64,000 bases of DNA, taken from the NCBI RefSeq assembly GCF_963678165.1, contig NZ_OY782755.1, positions 2,604,001 to 2,668,000 of the forward strand, written 5' to 3'. Position numbers and translations under genes: made by a program. Below are positions 55,484 through 63,125 of the stretch, in pieces. The stretch comes from an uncultured Acetobacteroides sp. GTDB taxonomy: Bacteria; Bacteroidota; Bacteroidia; Bacteroidales; ZOR0009. The number at the start of each line of letters is the position of its first letter. The first letter of the stretch is position 1. The notes under the pieces are model-generated. The model was given only the letters and a program-made list of their open reading frames with translations. It ran no database searches and was not told where the DNA came from.

Positions 55484-55762
55484 GATGACGATCCCCGGTT
55501 GGCCAAGGCAGGAACCAAAGTCGTAAAACTAAGCATCCTATTTCGTGCGACCCCAAAGGGGTCGAAACGCCTGCACTACGATGCATACTATAAACCTTTC
55601 ATTCCTCTGGAATGACCAACCTCAGAGGCGGATGCCAAAGGCATCACAGGTTACTAGAAGAATGCTGAAGTAGAAACTCGACCCTAAAAGGGTCGAACAT
55701 CGGACTACCCCCTCTTAGCTTGACGGCTATGGGCAGGAACCTCAAACGAACAGAGGGATAAA
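55484..55762. other. Hairpin-rich intergenic stretch
   Basis: Four small palindromes: 55548-55564 (CGACCCC-AAA-GGGGTCG), 55600-55614 (CATTCC-TCT-GGAATG), 55631-55645 (GATGCC-AAA-GGCATC), 55679-55695 (CGACCCT-AAA-AGGGTCG), then the 17-bp word CTTAGCTTGACGGCTAT at 55714. No coding frame. Confidence 0.7.
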
Positions 55763-56167
55763 TCATGGATATTTTACAATCCAGTTTATTTCATCTAATT
55801 CGTCTTCTGTGAATTCATATCGCTTATACAACTTCCTATTTATTATTTCATCCCATATGTAATTTGACAAATCCTCCTTTTTTAGAATAAATAAGTTAAG
55901 CTTCTTATTCTTACTTTTTTCAATAATAATACCCCACCAGTCATTTACACCTCGAATGGACTTGTTCCTTTCTTCAAAAGGAGGTATTGTATCCTCTAAA
56001 ATTGCATTTATCTCCCTATCTGTTCTTTCATGTAAAACGGTATCTAATGCATAATCAAATACAACTGTATCTTGACTATTATTCTTTATAACCAATCGAC
56101 TATCACTATAATCGCATGATACAGCGGTAAACAGAAATAGAACTATTATAACATAATAACGTTTCAT
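55763..56167 (-). CDS. Small hypothetical lipoprotein
   Basis: 134 residues; signal peptide and lipobox TAVSC (Cys19). Contains a beta-rich first half (RLVIKNNSQDTVVFDYALDT) and a charged helical second half. No family recognised. AT-rich; third of three consecutive minus-strand lipoprotein genes between direct repeats. Confidence 0.7.
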   Translation of the reverse strand: MKRYYVIIVLFLFTAVSCDYSDSRLVIKNNSQDTVVFDYALDTVLHERTDREINAILEDTIPPFEERNKSIRGVNDWWGIIIEKSKNKKLNLFILKKEDLSNYIWDEIINRKLYKRYEFTEDELDEINWIVKYP

Positions 56168-56257
56168 TCCTTAGCATTTTATATTAACTCTTTCAAACCA
56201 GACATGAGTATGATTTGCGACAACTTTCGCCTATCAGGAAAATACTTTTATAAAATC

Positions 56258-56803
56258 CTACTCATTATCCTCATCATTCACCTCCAATTCTTTTGAATGC
56301 ATAACTCCATCATTGGATATCAGCAGCTCGATTGGATAGCAGATATCAGTATCGGGCTTGCAAATTAATAAGCTAAACAAGTAACCAGTACCCTCAATAC
56401 GTTCAAAAGAAAAACTTGAAATCAAATAGTTTGGCAACTCTTTTAATGGCACGATCGACTTAAAATCAATTTTGCCAATTTCCTTTTCAAAAATAGGCTT
56501 ACCATCCTTTTCTATTTTGAGAGATATAGACCGATCTGAATAGACATCTACTGATGATCTTCCTTTATCATCGTAAGTTTTACAAGCTATGCTATCATCC
56601 AAATCATGGCTACTATACAAAATATGGGTGTTGGATATTAGCGTGTCAAAAGAAATTTTATCCAGATGAATACGACTAGAATAACTAGAGGGACTCTTCC
56701 CTACTTTTTCAGAATCTCGAGAACTAGTCTGATTAGCCTTGTTTTCCTTGACTGCATTACACGAGATAAGCAATGCTGCAAATAGCAAAAGTTTTATTCT
56801 CAT
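56258..56803 (-). CDS. Small hypothetical lipoprotein
   Basis: Start taken at ATG 56803 (MRIKLLLFAALLISCNA) because it gives a proper SPII signal with lipobox LLISC; an upstream ATG at 56830 would add 9 residues before the signal. 181 residues, followed by a Ser-rich linker and a beta-rich domain. No family recognised. AT-rich. Confidence 0.7.
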   Translation of the reverse strand: MRIKLLLFAALLISCNAVKENKANQTSSRDSEKVGKSPSSYSSRIHLDKISFDTLISNTHILYSSHDLDDSIACKTYDDKGRSSVDVYSDRSISLKIEKDGKPIFEKEIGKIDFKSIVPLKELPNYLISSFSFERIEGTGYLFSLLICKPDTDICYPIELLISNDGVMHSKELEVNDEDNE

Positions 56804-56852
56804 TATTATTAAGTATTCTTCTGATAGCATTCAACAAAGTAGGAATCAATCC

Positions 56853-57227
56853 CTACTTTGCAACAAAACCAATAGTGAATTCTTCTTTCTTTACCTCATT
56901 GTTCACCTTATATCTGGCAAATCCATTGATGGTAAATAGCCCAGGATGTTTAGGAATTGTTGCAAATGTCGCCAACCTCCTTTTCCCATCATACATTACT
57001 AATGAAGAATCCCCATCTTTACTAACAATATAATAATCGCAGCTCCCAATTCTTTTATCTCTCATACCAATAACGGCAACAAAAATTGAATCCACCTCAA
57101 CGGTGTCACTCGAATTGTAGATTACTACATTCCCAATTTCTGCTGATTTACTTGATTTCTGTTGATGATTACAGCTAGATAAATAAATAAGCCCAACAGC
57201 GAATACCAGAATGCCAATATATTTCAT
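56853..57227 (-). CDS. Small hypothetical lipoprotein
   Basis: 124 residues; signal peptide with lipobox YLSSC (Cys19). Beta-rich body (VVIYNSSDTVEVDSIFVAVI; GFARYKVNNEVKKEEF). No family recognised. Looks like an Ig-like or immunity/adaptor-size lipoprotein, but no toxin partner is visible. First gene of the three-gene set. Confidence 0.7.
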   Translation of the reverse strand: MKYIGILVFAVGLIYLSSCNHQQKSSKSAEIGNVVIYNSSDTVEVDSIFVAVIGMRDKRIGSCDYYIVSKDGDSSLVMYDGKRRLATFATIPKHPGLFTINGFARYKVNNEVKKEEFTIGFVAK

Positions 57228-57303
57228 GCGTTATTCAGTCTTTTTAATGTAACGATCCCCCCGCAAGGTAGCAATTAACAATATTAGTCCAACCACACCC
57301 CTT

Positions 57304-57359
57304 TTACCCTAGGGTAATGCTGGCGCTACAACGCCAATACTGCAGATGCCAACGTGAAG
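57304..57359. repeat. Direct repeat, right copy, directly abutting array D
   Basis: Perfect 14-bp palindrome TTACCCTAGGGTAA at 57304-57317 and the identical 35-bp block at 57325-57359; its last four bases are the first four bases of the first array D unit. Confidence 0.92.
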
Positions 57360-57607
57360 TTTGACAATCTTCACCTGAAGTTTACCATTCTTCACTTAAA
57401 GTTTAGCGCTCTTCATCTGAAGTTTACCATTCTTCACTTGATGTTTAGCGATCCTCACTTGAAGTTTGCTATTTTTCACTTCAAGTTTATCGATCTTCAC
57501 TTGAAGTTTGTCGTTCTTCACTTAAAGGTTCGCGATCTTCATCTGAAGTTTGACATTCTTCATCTGAAATTTACCGATCTTCACGTCAGGATTCGCGTTC
57601 TTCAGCT
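57356..57607. repeat. Array D: 12 tandem 21-bp units
   Basis: Twelve units of exactly 21 bp, consensus beginning GAAGTTTACCATTCTTC and ending ACTT or ATCT. Across unit borders a dyad CTTCA-nn-TGAAG is formed, with a 9-bp linker such as TTTACCATT. The linker varies far more than the CTTCA/TGAAG parts. Ends 187 bp before the small gene at 57795. Both strands stay open in long frames, read as spurious. Confidence 0.95.
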
Positions 57608-57794
57608 AAAGAAGTCCCCTCTTGAAGGTAAATTTCGCCACCGCCACTTAGGGGATTTCGAACTTTAGAGCAAAAAGTCTTAGCTTTTCAGGTAAAAAAG
57701 CAGCTCGTCCTTCATCATCAATAACTACAAACAGCTATATTCGAAGTCGGTAACTAGCGAAACAAAATACATCAAACCTAAAAGATTAACCTAA

Positions 57795-58166
57795 ATGCGA
57801 GCTCTTGTTCCTGAAAACCCCGACAAAAAGGGAAAGCTAGGCGATGCCATCCTAACCAAGCATGCGGCAGACGGCCCAGAGTCCATCATCGTACACCTGG
57901 TGAAGGATGACATTAAGGAGTCGATAGACAACCTCAACGCGCTCTCGCGCCGGGCCGACGAGCTCCGCCGCGAGGCCGAAGCAACCTACGCGCTGCGCAA
58001 CCTCGAGTCCAAGAAGGTCGACAAGTTCATCCGCTCGGTTCGCGATGTGGTAAACGCCACCTTCCGCGACCAGCCCAAGAAGCTCACCGAGTACGGATTC
58101 GAGGTAAACGAGGCGAAGCCGAAGGCCAAGGCCGAGAAGAAGGCGAAACCCGATAAGGACGAATAG
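57795..58166 (+). CDS. Small helical protein with Lys-rich tail, unknown function
   Basis: 123 residues. Mostly charged helix (VKDDIKESIDNLNALSRRAD, then KVDKFIRSVRDVVNATFRDQ), a PKKLTEYGFEV segment and a Lys/Ala/Pro/Glu tail like that of DNA-binding or ribosome-associated proteins. No named family recognised. 372 nt, the same length as the pseudogene at 35263, with ungapped matches only at a few places (RD at 91-92, Gly101, the basic tail), so kinship is possible but not shown. Own terminator; no Shine-Dalgarno. Confidence 0.75.
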   Translation: MRALVPENPDKKGKLGDAILTKHAADGPESIIVHLVKDDIKESIDNLNALSRRADELRREAEATYALRNLESKKVDKFIRSVRDVVNATFRDQPKKLTEYGFEVNEAKPKAKAEKKAKPDKDE

Positions 58167-58183
58167 CCCATCGGGAAACGAAC

Positions 58184-58214
58184 AAAAGGCGAGGCTGCTG
58201 CTTCGCCTTTTTTA
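58184..58214 (+). terminator. Rho-independent terminator
   Basis: 12-bp stem AAAAGGCGAGGC / GCTTCGCCTTTT (one wobble), 4-nt loop, T-tract. 17 bp after the small gene. Confidence 0.9.
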
Positions 58215-58237
58215 TGCCCTACTTTCCAAAATTCTCC

Positions 58238-58245
58238 TACATTTG
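58238..58245 (+). promoter_or_regulatory. Candidate -7 element TACATTTG
   Basis: Exact TAnnTTTG match 29 bp before the start of the gene at 58275. Confidence 0.5.
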
Positions 58246-58274
58246 CTCGCGTTTAAACCAATGGGGAATGCTCG

Positions 58275-59003
58275 ATGAATATGCTTAGAATGAGAATGGG
58301 ATTGGTAGTGCTTGCCATGGCAGCATCGCTGCATGCAGCACACGGGCAGGAGGGCACAAAGGCTCCTGCAGCAGGGGAGAAACAGCGCACCGGCGCATCC
58401 GAGGTGCCCATCCAGCAAACCATCGACCTGAGCAACGGCCTTAAGCTAGAGCTGGGCCACGAGGCGGACTACACCACCTTTAAGCTCTACCGCTTTGCGC
58501 GCCTGCTGCACAACGGCCAGCAGGTGTACGCCGACAGCAGCTACGAGTACGAGCCCCAGAGCAGCCTCTACCCGCTGGTGATCCCGACCGGCGACGGCGG
58601 CGCCGAGGTGCTGGTAGAGGTCAACGATCGCCCCAACAAGAACTACCTCCTGCAGCTCGTGGTGAGCAACGGTAAGCTGGCCAAAACCGACAAGTTGCCC
58701 ACCTTTGTTGCGCCCGCGGCCGACCTAAACGCCGATGGCGCGCTGGAGTACGCCGGCTTCTGGGCCTTCAACGAAACCTGGGGCGAGGAGAAGGAGTACA
58801 CCGACTACAACCCCATCATCTACTACACCGTCACCCCCAAGGGGCTAAAGGTGAACAGCGACTACACCCGCAAGCAGAACGATGCGATATTCGGCTTCTT
58901 CCACGGATTTGAGTACAGCCAGCAGATTGACATTCCGGCAAGCGCCCTCAAGAAGCAGGCCGAGGAGATTCAGCGCATCGAAAAGGCTGCGGGCAAACGC
59001 TAG
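58275..59003 (+). CDS. Hypothetical periplasmic protein
   Basis: 242 residues; signal peptide (RMRMGLVVLAMAASLHAAHG). Beta-rich mature part (LKLELGHEADYTTFKLYRFA; AEVLVEVNDRPNKNYLLQL), then PAADLNADGALEYAGFWAF, an Asp/Asn-rich motif like an FG-GAP or EF-hand-like turn. Ends in a charged helix. No family recognised. Met1 or Met3 can be the start. Confidence 0.75.
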   Translation: MNMLRMRMGLVVLAMAASLHAAHGQEGTKAPAAGEKQRTGASEVPIQQTIDLSNGLKLELGHEADYTTFKLYRFARLLHNGQQVYADSSYEYEPQSSLYPLVIPTGDGGAEVLVEVNDRPNKNYLLQLVVSNGKLAKTDKLPTFVAPAADLNADGALEYAGFWAFNETWGEEKEYTDYNPIIYYTVTPKGLKVNSDYTRKQNDAIFGFFHGFEYSQQIDIPASALKKQAEEIQRIEKAAGKR

Positions 59004-59019
59004 CCTGTGATTTTATTGC

Positions 59020-59027
59020 TAGATTTG
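59020..59027 (+). promoter_or_regulatory. Candidate -7 element TAGATTTG for the SemiSWEET gene
   Basis: Exact TAnnTTTG match 21 bp before the ATG at 59049. Confidence 0.5.
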
Positions 59028-59048
59028 CGCTCTTAAAAAACAGCACTC

Positions 59049-59306
59049 ATGGAATACATCGGATACCTAGCGGCATTTTGCACCACACTCGCGTTCTTCC
59101 CCCAGGCCATAATGGCCATTCGAACCAAGGATGTTAGGAGCATCTCGCTTACCATGTACTCCATCCTCTGCTTTGGGGTGGCCATGTGGTTTGTTTACGG
59201 ACTCATCAAGGTCGACTGGCCGATCATACTCGCCAACCTCATAACCCTCATCCCGTCGCTCACCATTCTCTTCATCAAGGTGAAGTCGGTTGTTCGGAAG
59301 AAGTAG
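59049..59306 (+). CDS. SemiSWEET-type sugar transporter (MtN3/PQ-loop)
   Basis: 85 residues, the half-size single triple-helix bundle that works as a dimer. PQ motif Pro18-Gln19 in LAFFPQAIMAIRTKDVRSIS, three hydrophobic helices, and a basic tail. Moves sugars across the inner membrane down their gradient. Confidence 0.9.
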   Translation: MEYIGYLAAFCTTLAFFPQAIMAIRTKDVRSISLTMYSILCFGVAMWFVYGLIKVDWPIILANLITLIPSLTILFIKVKSVVRKK

Positions 59307-59402
59307 CAAGCCGCAGCGCCTATAGGATAGCCGAAGGCCGTTGGCGCTTCAGATGGGTTTCCCGCACTGTCTAAAGATGTGATTCACTTACCACCATATG
59401 CA

Positions 59403-59460
59403 AATCACGACAAGCGACCACCCTGCAGTAGGCAGTGGAAGCATGTCGTGATTCTTTATT
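59403..59460. terminator. Bidirectional hairpin between SemiSWEET and mvaD
   Basis: 10-bp perfect arms AATCACGACA / TGTCGTGATT separated by 31 nt that can fold further, followed by CTTTATT. The genes are convergent. Confidence 0.6.
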
Positions 59461-59492
59461 CTTGATACTTGTATCTTGAGTCTTGATACCTT

Positions 59493-60566
59493 TTATTCGA
59501 TCCTATTCCTCACCGGACCAACACCCAGCCCATCGAAGATGATCTTGCCCCCCTGGCAGAACTGGCGCAGCTCCTCGATAAACGGCATCACCTTTTCCTT
59601 ATCCCTATCGAAGTAGAGGAGGTGAACGTTAGGGCCCGTATCGATGGTGTACCCCACAGGAAGAGCCGTACGCTCCTTAAACTCCTTAATACGATTAATG
59701 ATCTCGATGGTATTGGGCTCGAAGAGCAGATGCGGCGGATTGGCAACCATCATCATGGCATGCACCTCTAGGGCCTCCTGCTCCACAATCGCAAAGAAGC
59801 GCAACAGGTCGCCCTTCTTCATTGCATCAATAATCTTCAGGACGTTCTTCTGGGCGTTTAGGTAGCGGGTGTCGGCATACGGATTAACGTTCATGACGCT
59901 ATGGCCAACCGTGCTGCTAATGCGCTTCTCGCGATCCGACACAATGAGGATGGCGTCGCTGAGCTCGGCAAATAAGGGGTCGTAGTCCTTAAACTCCATG
60001 GCATACTCATCGTTCGACGACAGGATGCTGGTATGCCCCCAAATGCTGTACCGCCCATAAACCGACCGCGAGGCGCTTCCCGAACCCAGGCGGGCAAAGT
60101 ACGATGCCAAGCGGTAGAAGCCATCGTCCATCTCCTTCTCCGTAGCATGGTAGATTAGGCTAGACACGCACAGCGCAATTGAGGCCAGCGACGAGGCCGA
60201 AGAGGCAACGCCAGCCGAATGGGGGAACGTATTGGTACTCTCGATATCGATTTCCATGTGCCTAAAGAAGTGGGTAACCTCTCCAAGTCCGGCAAAGAAG
60301 CGCTCCAACCGCTCGCGGAACTTCTCGTTCTCCTGCCCCTGAAAGTTCAGGGCCACCTTCAGCGATTTATTGGGCGAGAATGATATTCGGGTGGTGGTGG
60401 TAGACTCCCTCAGGCTGAAGCTAAGGGATGGGTTGCAGGGCAGCTGCTTGCCATGCTTACCCCAGTACTTTACCAAGGCGATATTCGATGGAGCAGTCCA
60501 GTTCACCGTAAATGGTTCTTCAAGCGATATTGGCAGCTCGCCAAGCGTATTTAGGTAGAAATTCAT
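59493..60566 (-). CDS. mvaD: Diphosphomevalonate decarboxylase
   Basis: 357 residues, GHMP fold. APSNIALVKYWGKHG at the N-terminus, the SSASSLASIALC phosphate-binding loop, the LGSGSASRSVYG active-site stretch, and YTIDTGPNVHLLYF near the C-terminus. Converts mevalonate diphosphate to isopentenyl diphosphate with ATP. 213 bp downstream of fni on the same strand; both belong to the mevalonate pathway. Confidence 0.96.
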   Translation of the reverse strand: MNFYLNTLGELPISLEEPFTVNWTAPSNIALVKYWGKHGKQLPCNPSLSFSLRESTTTTRISFSPNKSLKVALNFQGQENEKFRERLERFFAGLGEVTHFFRHMEIDIESTNTFPHSAGVASSASSLASIALCVSSLIYHATEKEMDDGFYRLASYFARLGSGSASRSVYGRYSIWGHTSILSSNDEYAMEFKDYDPLFAELSDAILIVSDREKRISSTVGHSVMNVNPYADTRYLNAQKNVLKIIDAMKKGDLLRFFAIVEQEALEVHAMMMVANPPHLLFEPNTIEIINRIKEFKERTALPVGYTIDTGPNVHLLYFDRDKEKVMPFIEELRQFCQGGKIIFDGLGVGPVRNRIE

Positions 60567-60779
60567 GGTAGTGTGGTCTTATGTGGCAATTGGTCGATGT
60601 ATGATTTGTTTTTTGTGTTCTATTTCACTCGTCGCTAGCATATCTTTGGCTTCCTCCTATGCGGAAATTACGAGCCTTAAGGTAGCAATTCTTTACCAAT
60701 GTTGTTCACTTACGTTCGTCATCTCCTCCAGTTCAGGCCCCAAACGGTCTTTGAGCGAAGCTTAAAAGGAAACTTTGAT

Positions 60780-61769
60780 CTACTCCTTAACCCTTAAGTA
60801 CGCCTGCGCCATTCGGAAGCCCCGAACCTGAGCAATAACAAAGCGCTTTAGCATATCGTAGTCCTGCGCGTACCGTAGCAATGCCGATGCCATTCCCACC
60901 ACCGCCGGCAACGACGATTTCGACAGCAGGTAGTAGGCATCAAGGAAGTTCTCTATTCCGCCCGAGATGATAAGCTGGTTGCAGGTTACATCGCCGTTCA
61001 GGACGATATCGTTCACCATCTCCACCATTTCGGATGCCGAATGGCCAACAGCGGCAAACCCGGCAAAGGCATCCCCCTCGGGAGAGTTAGCCCGCAGCAT
61101 CTCCATCTTCGAAAAGTTGGTTCCACCAAATGCGGCAAGCTCAACAGCGGCAAGCGGCAGCTTCAGCAAGGCGTTAAGGCTCTGGTAGCCCATTCCCTGC
61201 CCTACCTCCTTTACGATAACGGGGTAGTCTACCAAACCAAGCAGCTCGGCAATGGTCTCAATGGGGGGGCGCTTAATTCTGTCGCCCTCTGCCTGAAACC
61301 ATTCCTGAAGCGGGTTTACATGAACGATTAGGCCATCCGTACGAAGCCGCCTAACAATCTCCGTAAGCCTGTCGAACTCGTTGTTCTCGACGAGTTCCTC
61401 CAGCTGGCATATCCCTATGTTGGCGTAGAACGGAAGATGGCTACCAAGGATATCGCGTACATCAAAATCGGCATAGTGCTGAGGGTTATCCAGCAAGATA
61501 CGGCAGGAGCCCAACCCCATTCCCATACCAAACTCGCTGCAGGCACGGGCTAGGTTTTGGTTGATGGTTTTAGCAACGGCAGTTCCGCCTGTCATGCTCG
61601 ACACCCAAAACGGAACGGCAAGCTCCTTTCCTAGGAGTTGAATAGGGCTACACATCCCCACGGGATGCGCGGCAAGCATTGGCTCGTAGCAGAACCTCGA
61701 ATCGTTATGTGAGATGGGCAGCTTAGCTTGCGATGCTAGCGAGATATGATCGCTCTTACGTTCTTCCAT
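60780..61769 (-). CDS. fni: Type 2 isopentenyl-diphosphate delta-isomerase
   Basis: 329 residues, FMN-dependent TIM barrel: ERKSDHISLA, FWVSSMTGGTA, GMGLGSCRILL, VHVNPLQEWFQAEGD, VIVKEVGQGM, ISGGIENFLDAYYLL. Isomerises IPP and DMAPP, the step after MvaD. A minus-strand TATCTTCG at 61789-61796 is a one-mismatch -7 candidate. Confidence 0.95.
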   Translation of the reverse strand: MEERKSDHISLASQAKLPISHNDSRFCYEPMLAAHPVGMCSPIQLLGKELAVPFWVSSMTGGTAVAKTINQNLARACSEFGMGMGLGSCRILLDNPQHYADFDVRDILGSHLPFYANIGICQLEELVENNEFDRLTEIVRRLRTDGLIVHVNPLQEWFQAEGDRIKRPPIETIAELLGLVDYPVIVKEVGQGMGYQSLNALLKLPLAAVELAAFGGTNFSKMEMLRANSPEGDAFAGFAAVGHSASEMVEMVNDIVLNGDVTCNQLIISGGIENFLDAYYLLSKSSLPAVVGMASALLRYAQDYDMLKRFVIAQVRGFRMAQAYLRVKE

Positions 61770-62045
61770 TGTTTAGCCAATTTGCAATCGAAGATAACGC
61801 TTTTTCGACGGAAACAACAAAAGCACCAGGCTGCAACGTACCCTCAACTCCGCCTAGGCACCAGTAAGGCGTTTGAACGGAACAGAAGGTGAAGTTGCTA
61901 TAAATACTTTATCCATATACTTAAGGTTGCTACCAAAAAATTCCTCAGCGTAATTTTGCCGTAATTGCCTAAGTAATGATTCTAATTTTCGATATTTACC
62001 ACCTCCAACAAATGGATATATTGAGACTAACTTTACAACCATCAC

Positions 62046-63035
62046 ATGAGCTACAACCCCACCCCTGAGCGCTACAGCAATATGCGCTACCGCCGTGCAG
62101 GCAACAGCGGGCTGCTCCTTCCCGAGCTCTCGTTTGGATTCTGGCACAACTTCGGCGAAACCGACAGCTTCGCCGTTGCCCGCGATATGGTACGATTTGC
62201 ATTCGATTCGGGAATCACCCACTTCGACCTGGCCAACAACTACGGGCCACCTCCCGGTGCTGCCGAGGAAACCTTTGGCCGTATCCTAAAAAAGGATTTC
62301 GAGGGGCTACGCCACGAGATGGTTATCACCTCCAAGGCAGGCCATCTGATGTGGCCCGGGCCCTACGGCGATGGAGGTTCGCGCAAGTACGTCATTGAAA
62401 GCTGCAACGAAAGCCTTAAGCGCATGGGGCTGGAGTACGTTGACATCTTCTACTCCCACCGCTACGATCCGAATACCCCTCTCGAAGAAACCGCATCGGC
62501 ACTCGAAACCATCTACAAGCAGGGAAAGGCGCTGTACATCGGCATCTCCAAGTACCCCGCTGCGGCTGCCGAAGTCGTGCTCAGCTACCTGAAGGAGGCT
62601 AGAGTTCCCGTAATCATCCATCAGCTGAAGTACTCGATGCTGGTTCGCGAACCCGAAAAGGAGATCTTGGGCTACAACAAGGAGCATGGACTGGGAACCA
62701 TCTCCTTCTCGCCGCTGGCGCAGGGCCTACTAACCGACAAGTACATCGACGGAATTCCTGAGGATTCCAGAGCCGCCAAGGCCGAGGGATTTCTGAAGGT
62801 TGAAGAGGTTGCCCCTAAGATGAACGAGGTGAAAGCGCTCCGCGAGATTGCCATCAAGCGTGGACAAACCATTGCCCAAATGGCCATCAGCTGGCAGCTG
62901 CACAACGACAGGATCACCTCGGTACTTATTGGTGCCAGCCGCGTTCAGCAAATTGCCGAAAACCTAAAGGCGCTGGAGAATATCAGTTTCAGCCCTGAGG
63001 AGATTGAGGCCATTGATAGGATTACACTCGGCTAG
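62046..63035 (+). CDS. Aldo/keto reductase (YghZ/Gpr-like, L-glyceraldehyde 3-phosphate reductase type)
   Basis: 329 residues, TIM barrel. Catalytic tetrad Asp61, Tyr66, Lys97, His138 in FDLANNYGPPPGAAE, TSKAGHLMWPGPYGDGGSRK and FYSHRYDPNTPLEE, all matching the YghZ subgroup. Uses NADPH to reduce aldehydes such as methylglyoxal or L-G3P. Stand-alone gene with terminator. Confidence 0.92.
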   Translation: MSYNPTPERYSNMRYRRAGNSGLLLPELSFGFWHNFGETDSFAVARDMVRFAFDSGITHFDLANNYGPPPGAAEETFGRILKKDFEGLRHEMVITSKAGHLMWPGPYGDGGSRKYVIESCNESLKRMGLEYVDIFYSHRYDPNTPLEETASALETIYKQGKALYIGISKYPAAAAEVVLSYLKEARVPVIIHQLKYSMLVREPEKEILGYNKEHGLGTISFSPLAQGLLTDKYIDGIPEDSRAAKAEGFLKVEEVAPKMNEVKALREIAIKRGQTIAQMAISWQLHNDRITSVLIGASRVQQIAENLKALENISFSPEEIEAIDRITLG

Positions 63036-63061
63036 CCGGATGCACCTCTAGGATATACGAT

Positions 63062-63096
63062 AAAGGCCATCTCCCAATAGAGATGGCCTTTGATTT
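63062..63096. terminator. Bidirectional terminator
   Basis: 12-bp perfect stem AAAGGCCATCTC / GAGATGGCCTTT, 6-nt loop, T-tract to the right. Lies between convergent genes. Confidence 0.9.
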
Positions 63097-63125
63097 TTCA
63101 ATCACCAAATATCAGCCACGAGTGG

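Noticed and set aside
9775..57607. CRISPR arrays
   Set aside because: The repeats are directly adjacent with no unique spacers, the period is only 21 bp, and there is no cas gene in the window.
57354..57668. 104-codon plus-strand frame across array D
   Set aside because: Pure repeat translation (Leu-His-Leu-Lys-Phe type) with no flanking coding signal.
60565..60765. 66-codon plus-strand frame between mvaD and fni
   Set aside because: It starts inside mvaD's start region, has no family resemblance and lies in an ordinary gap of a minus-strand pair.
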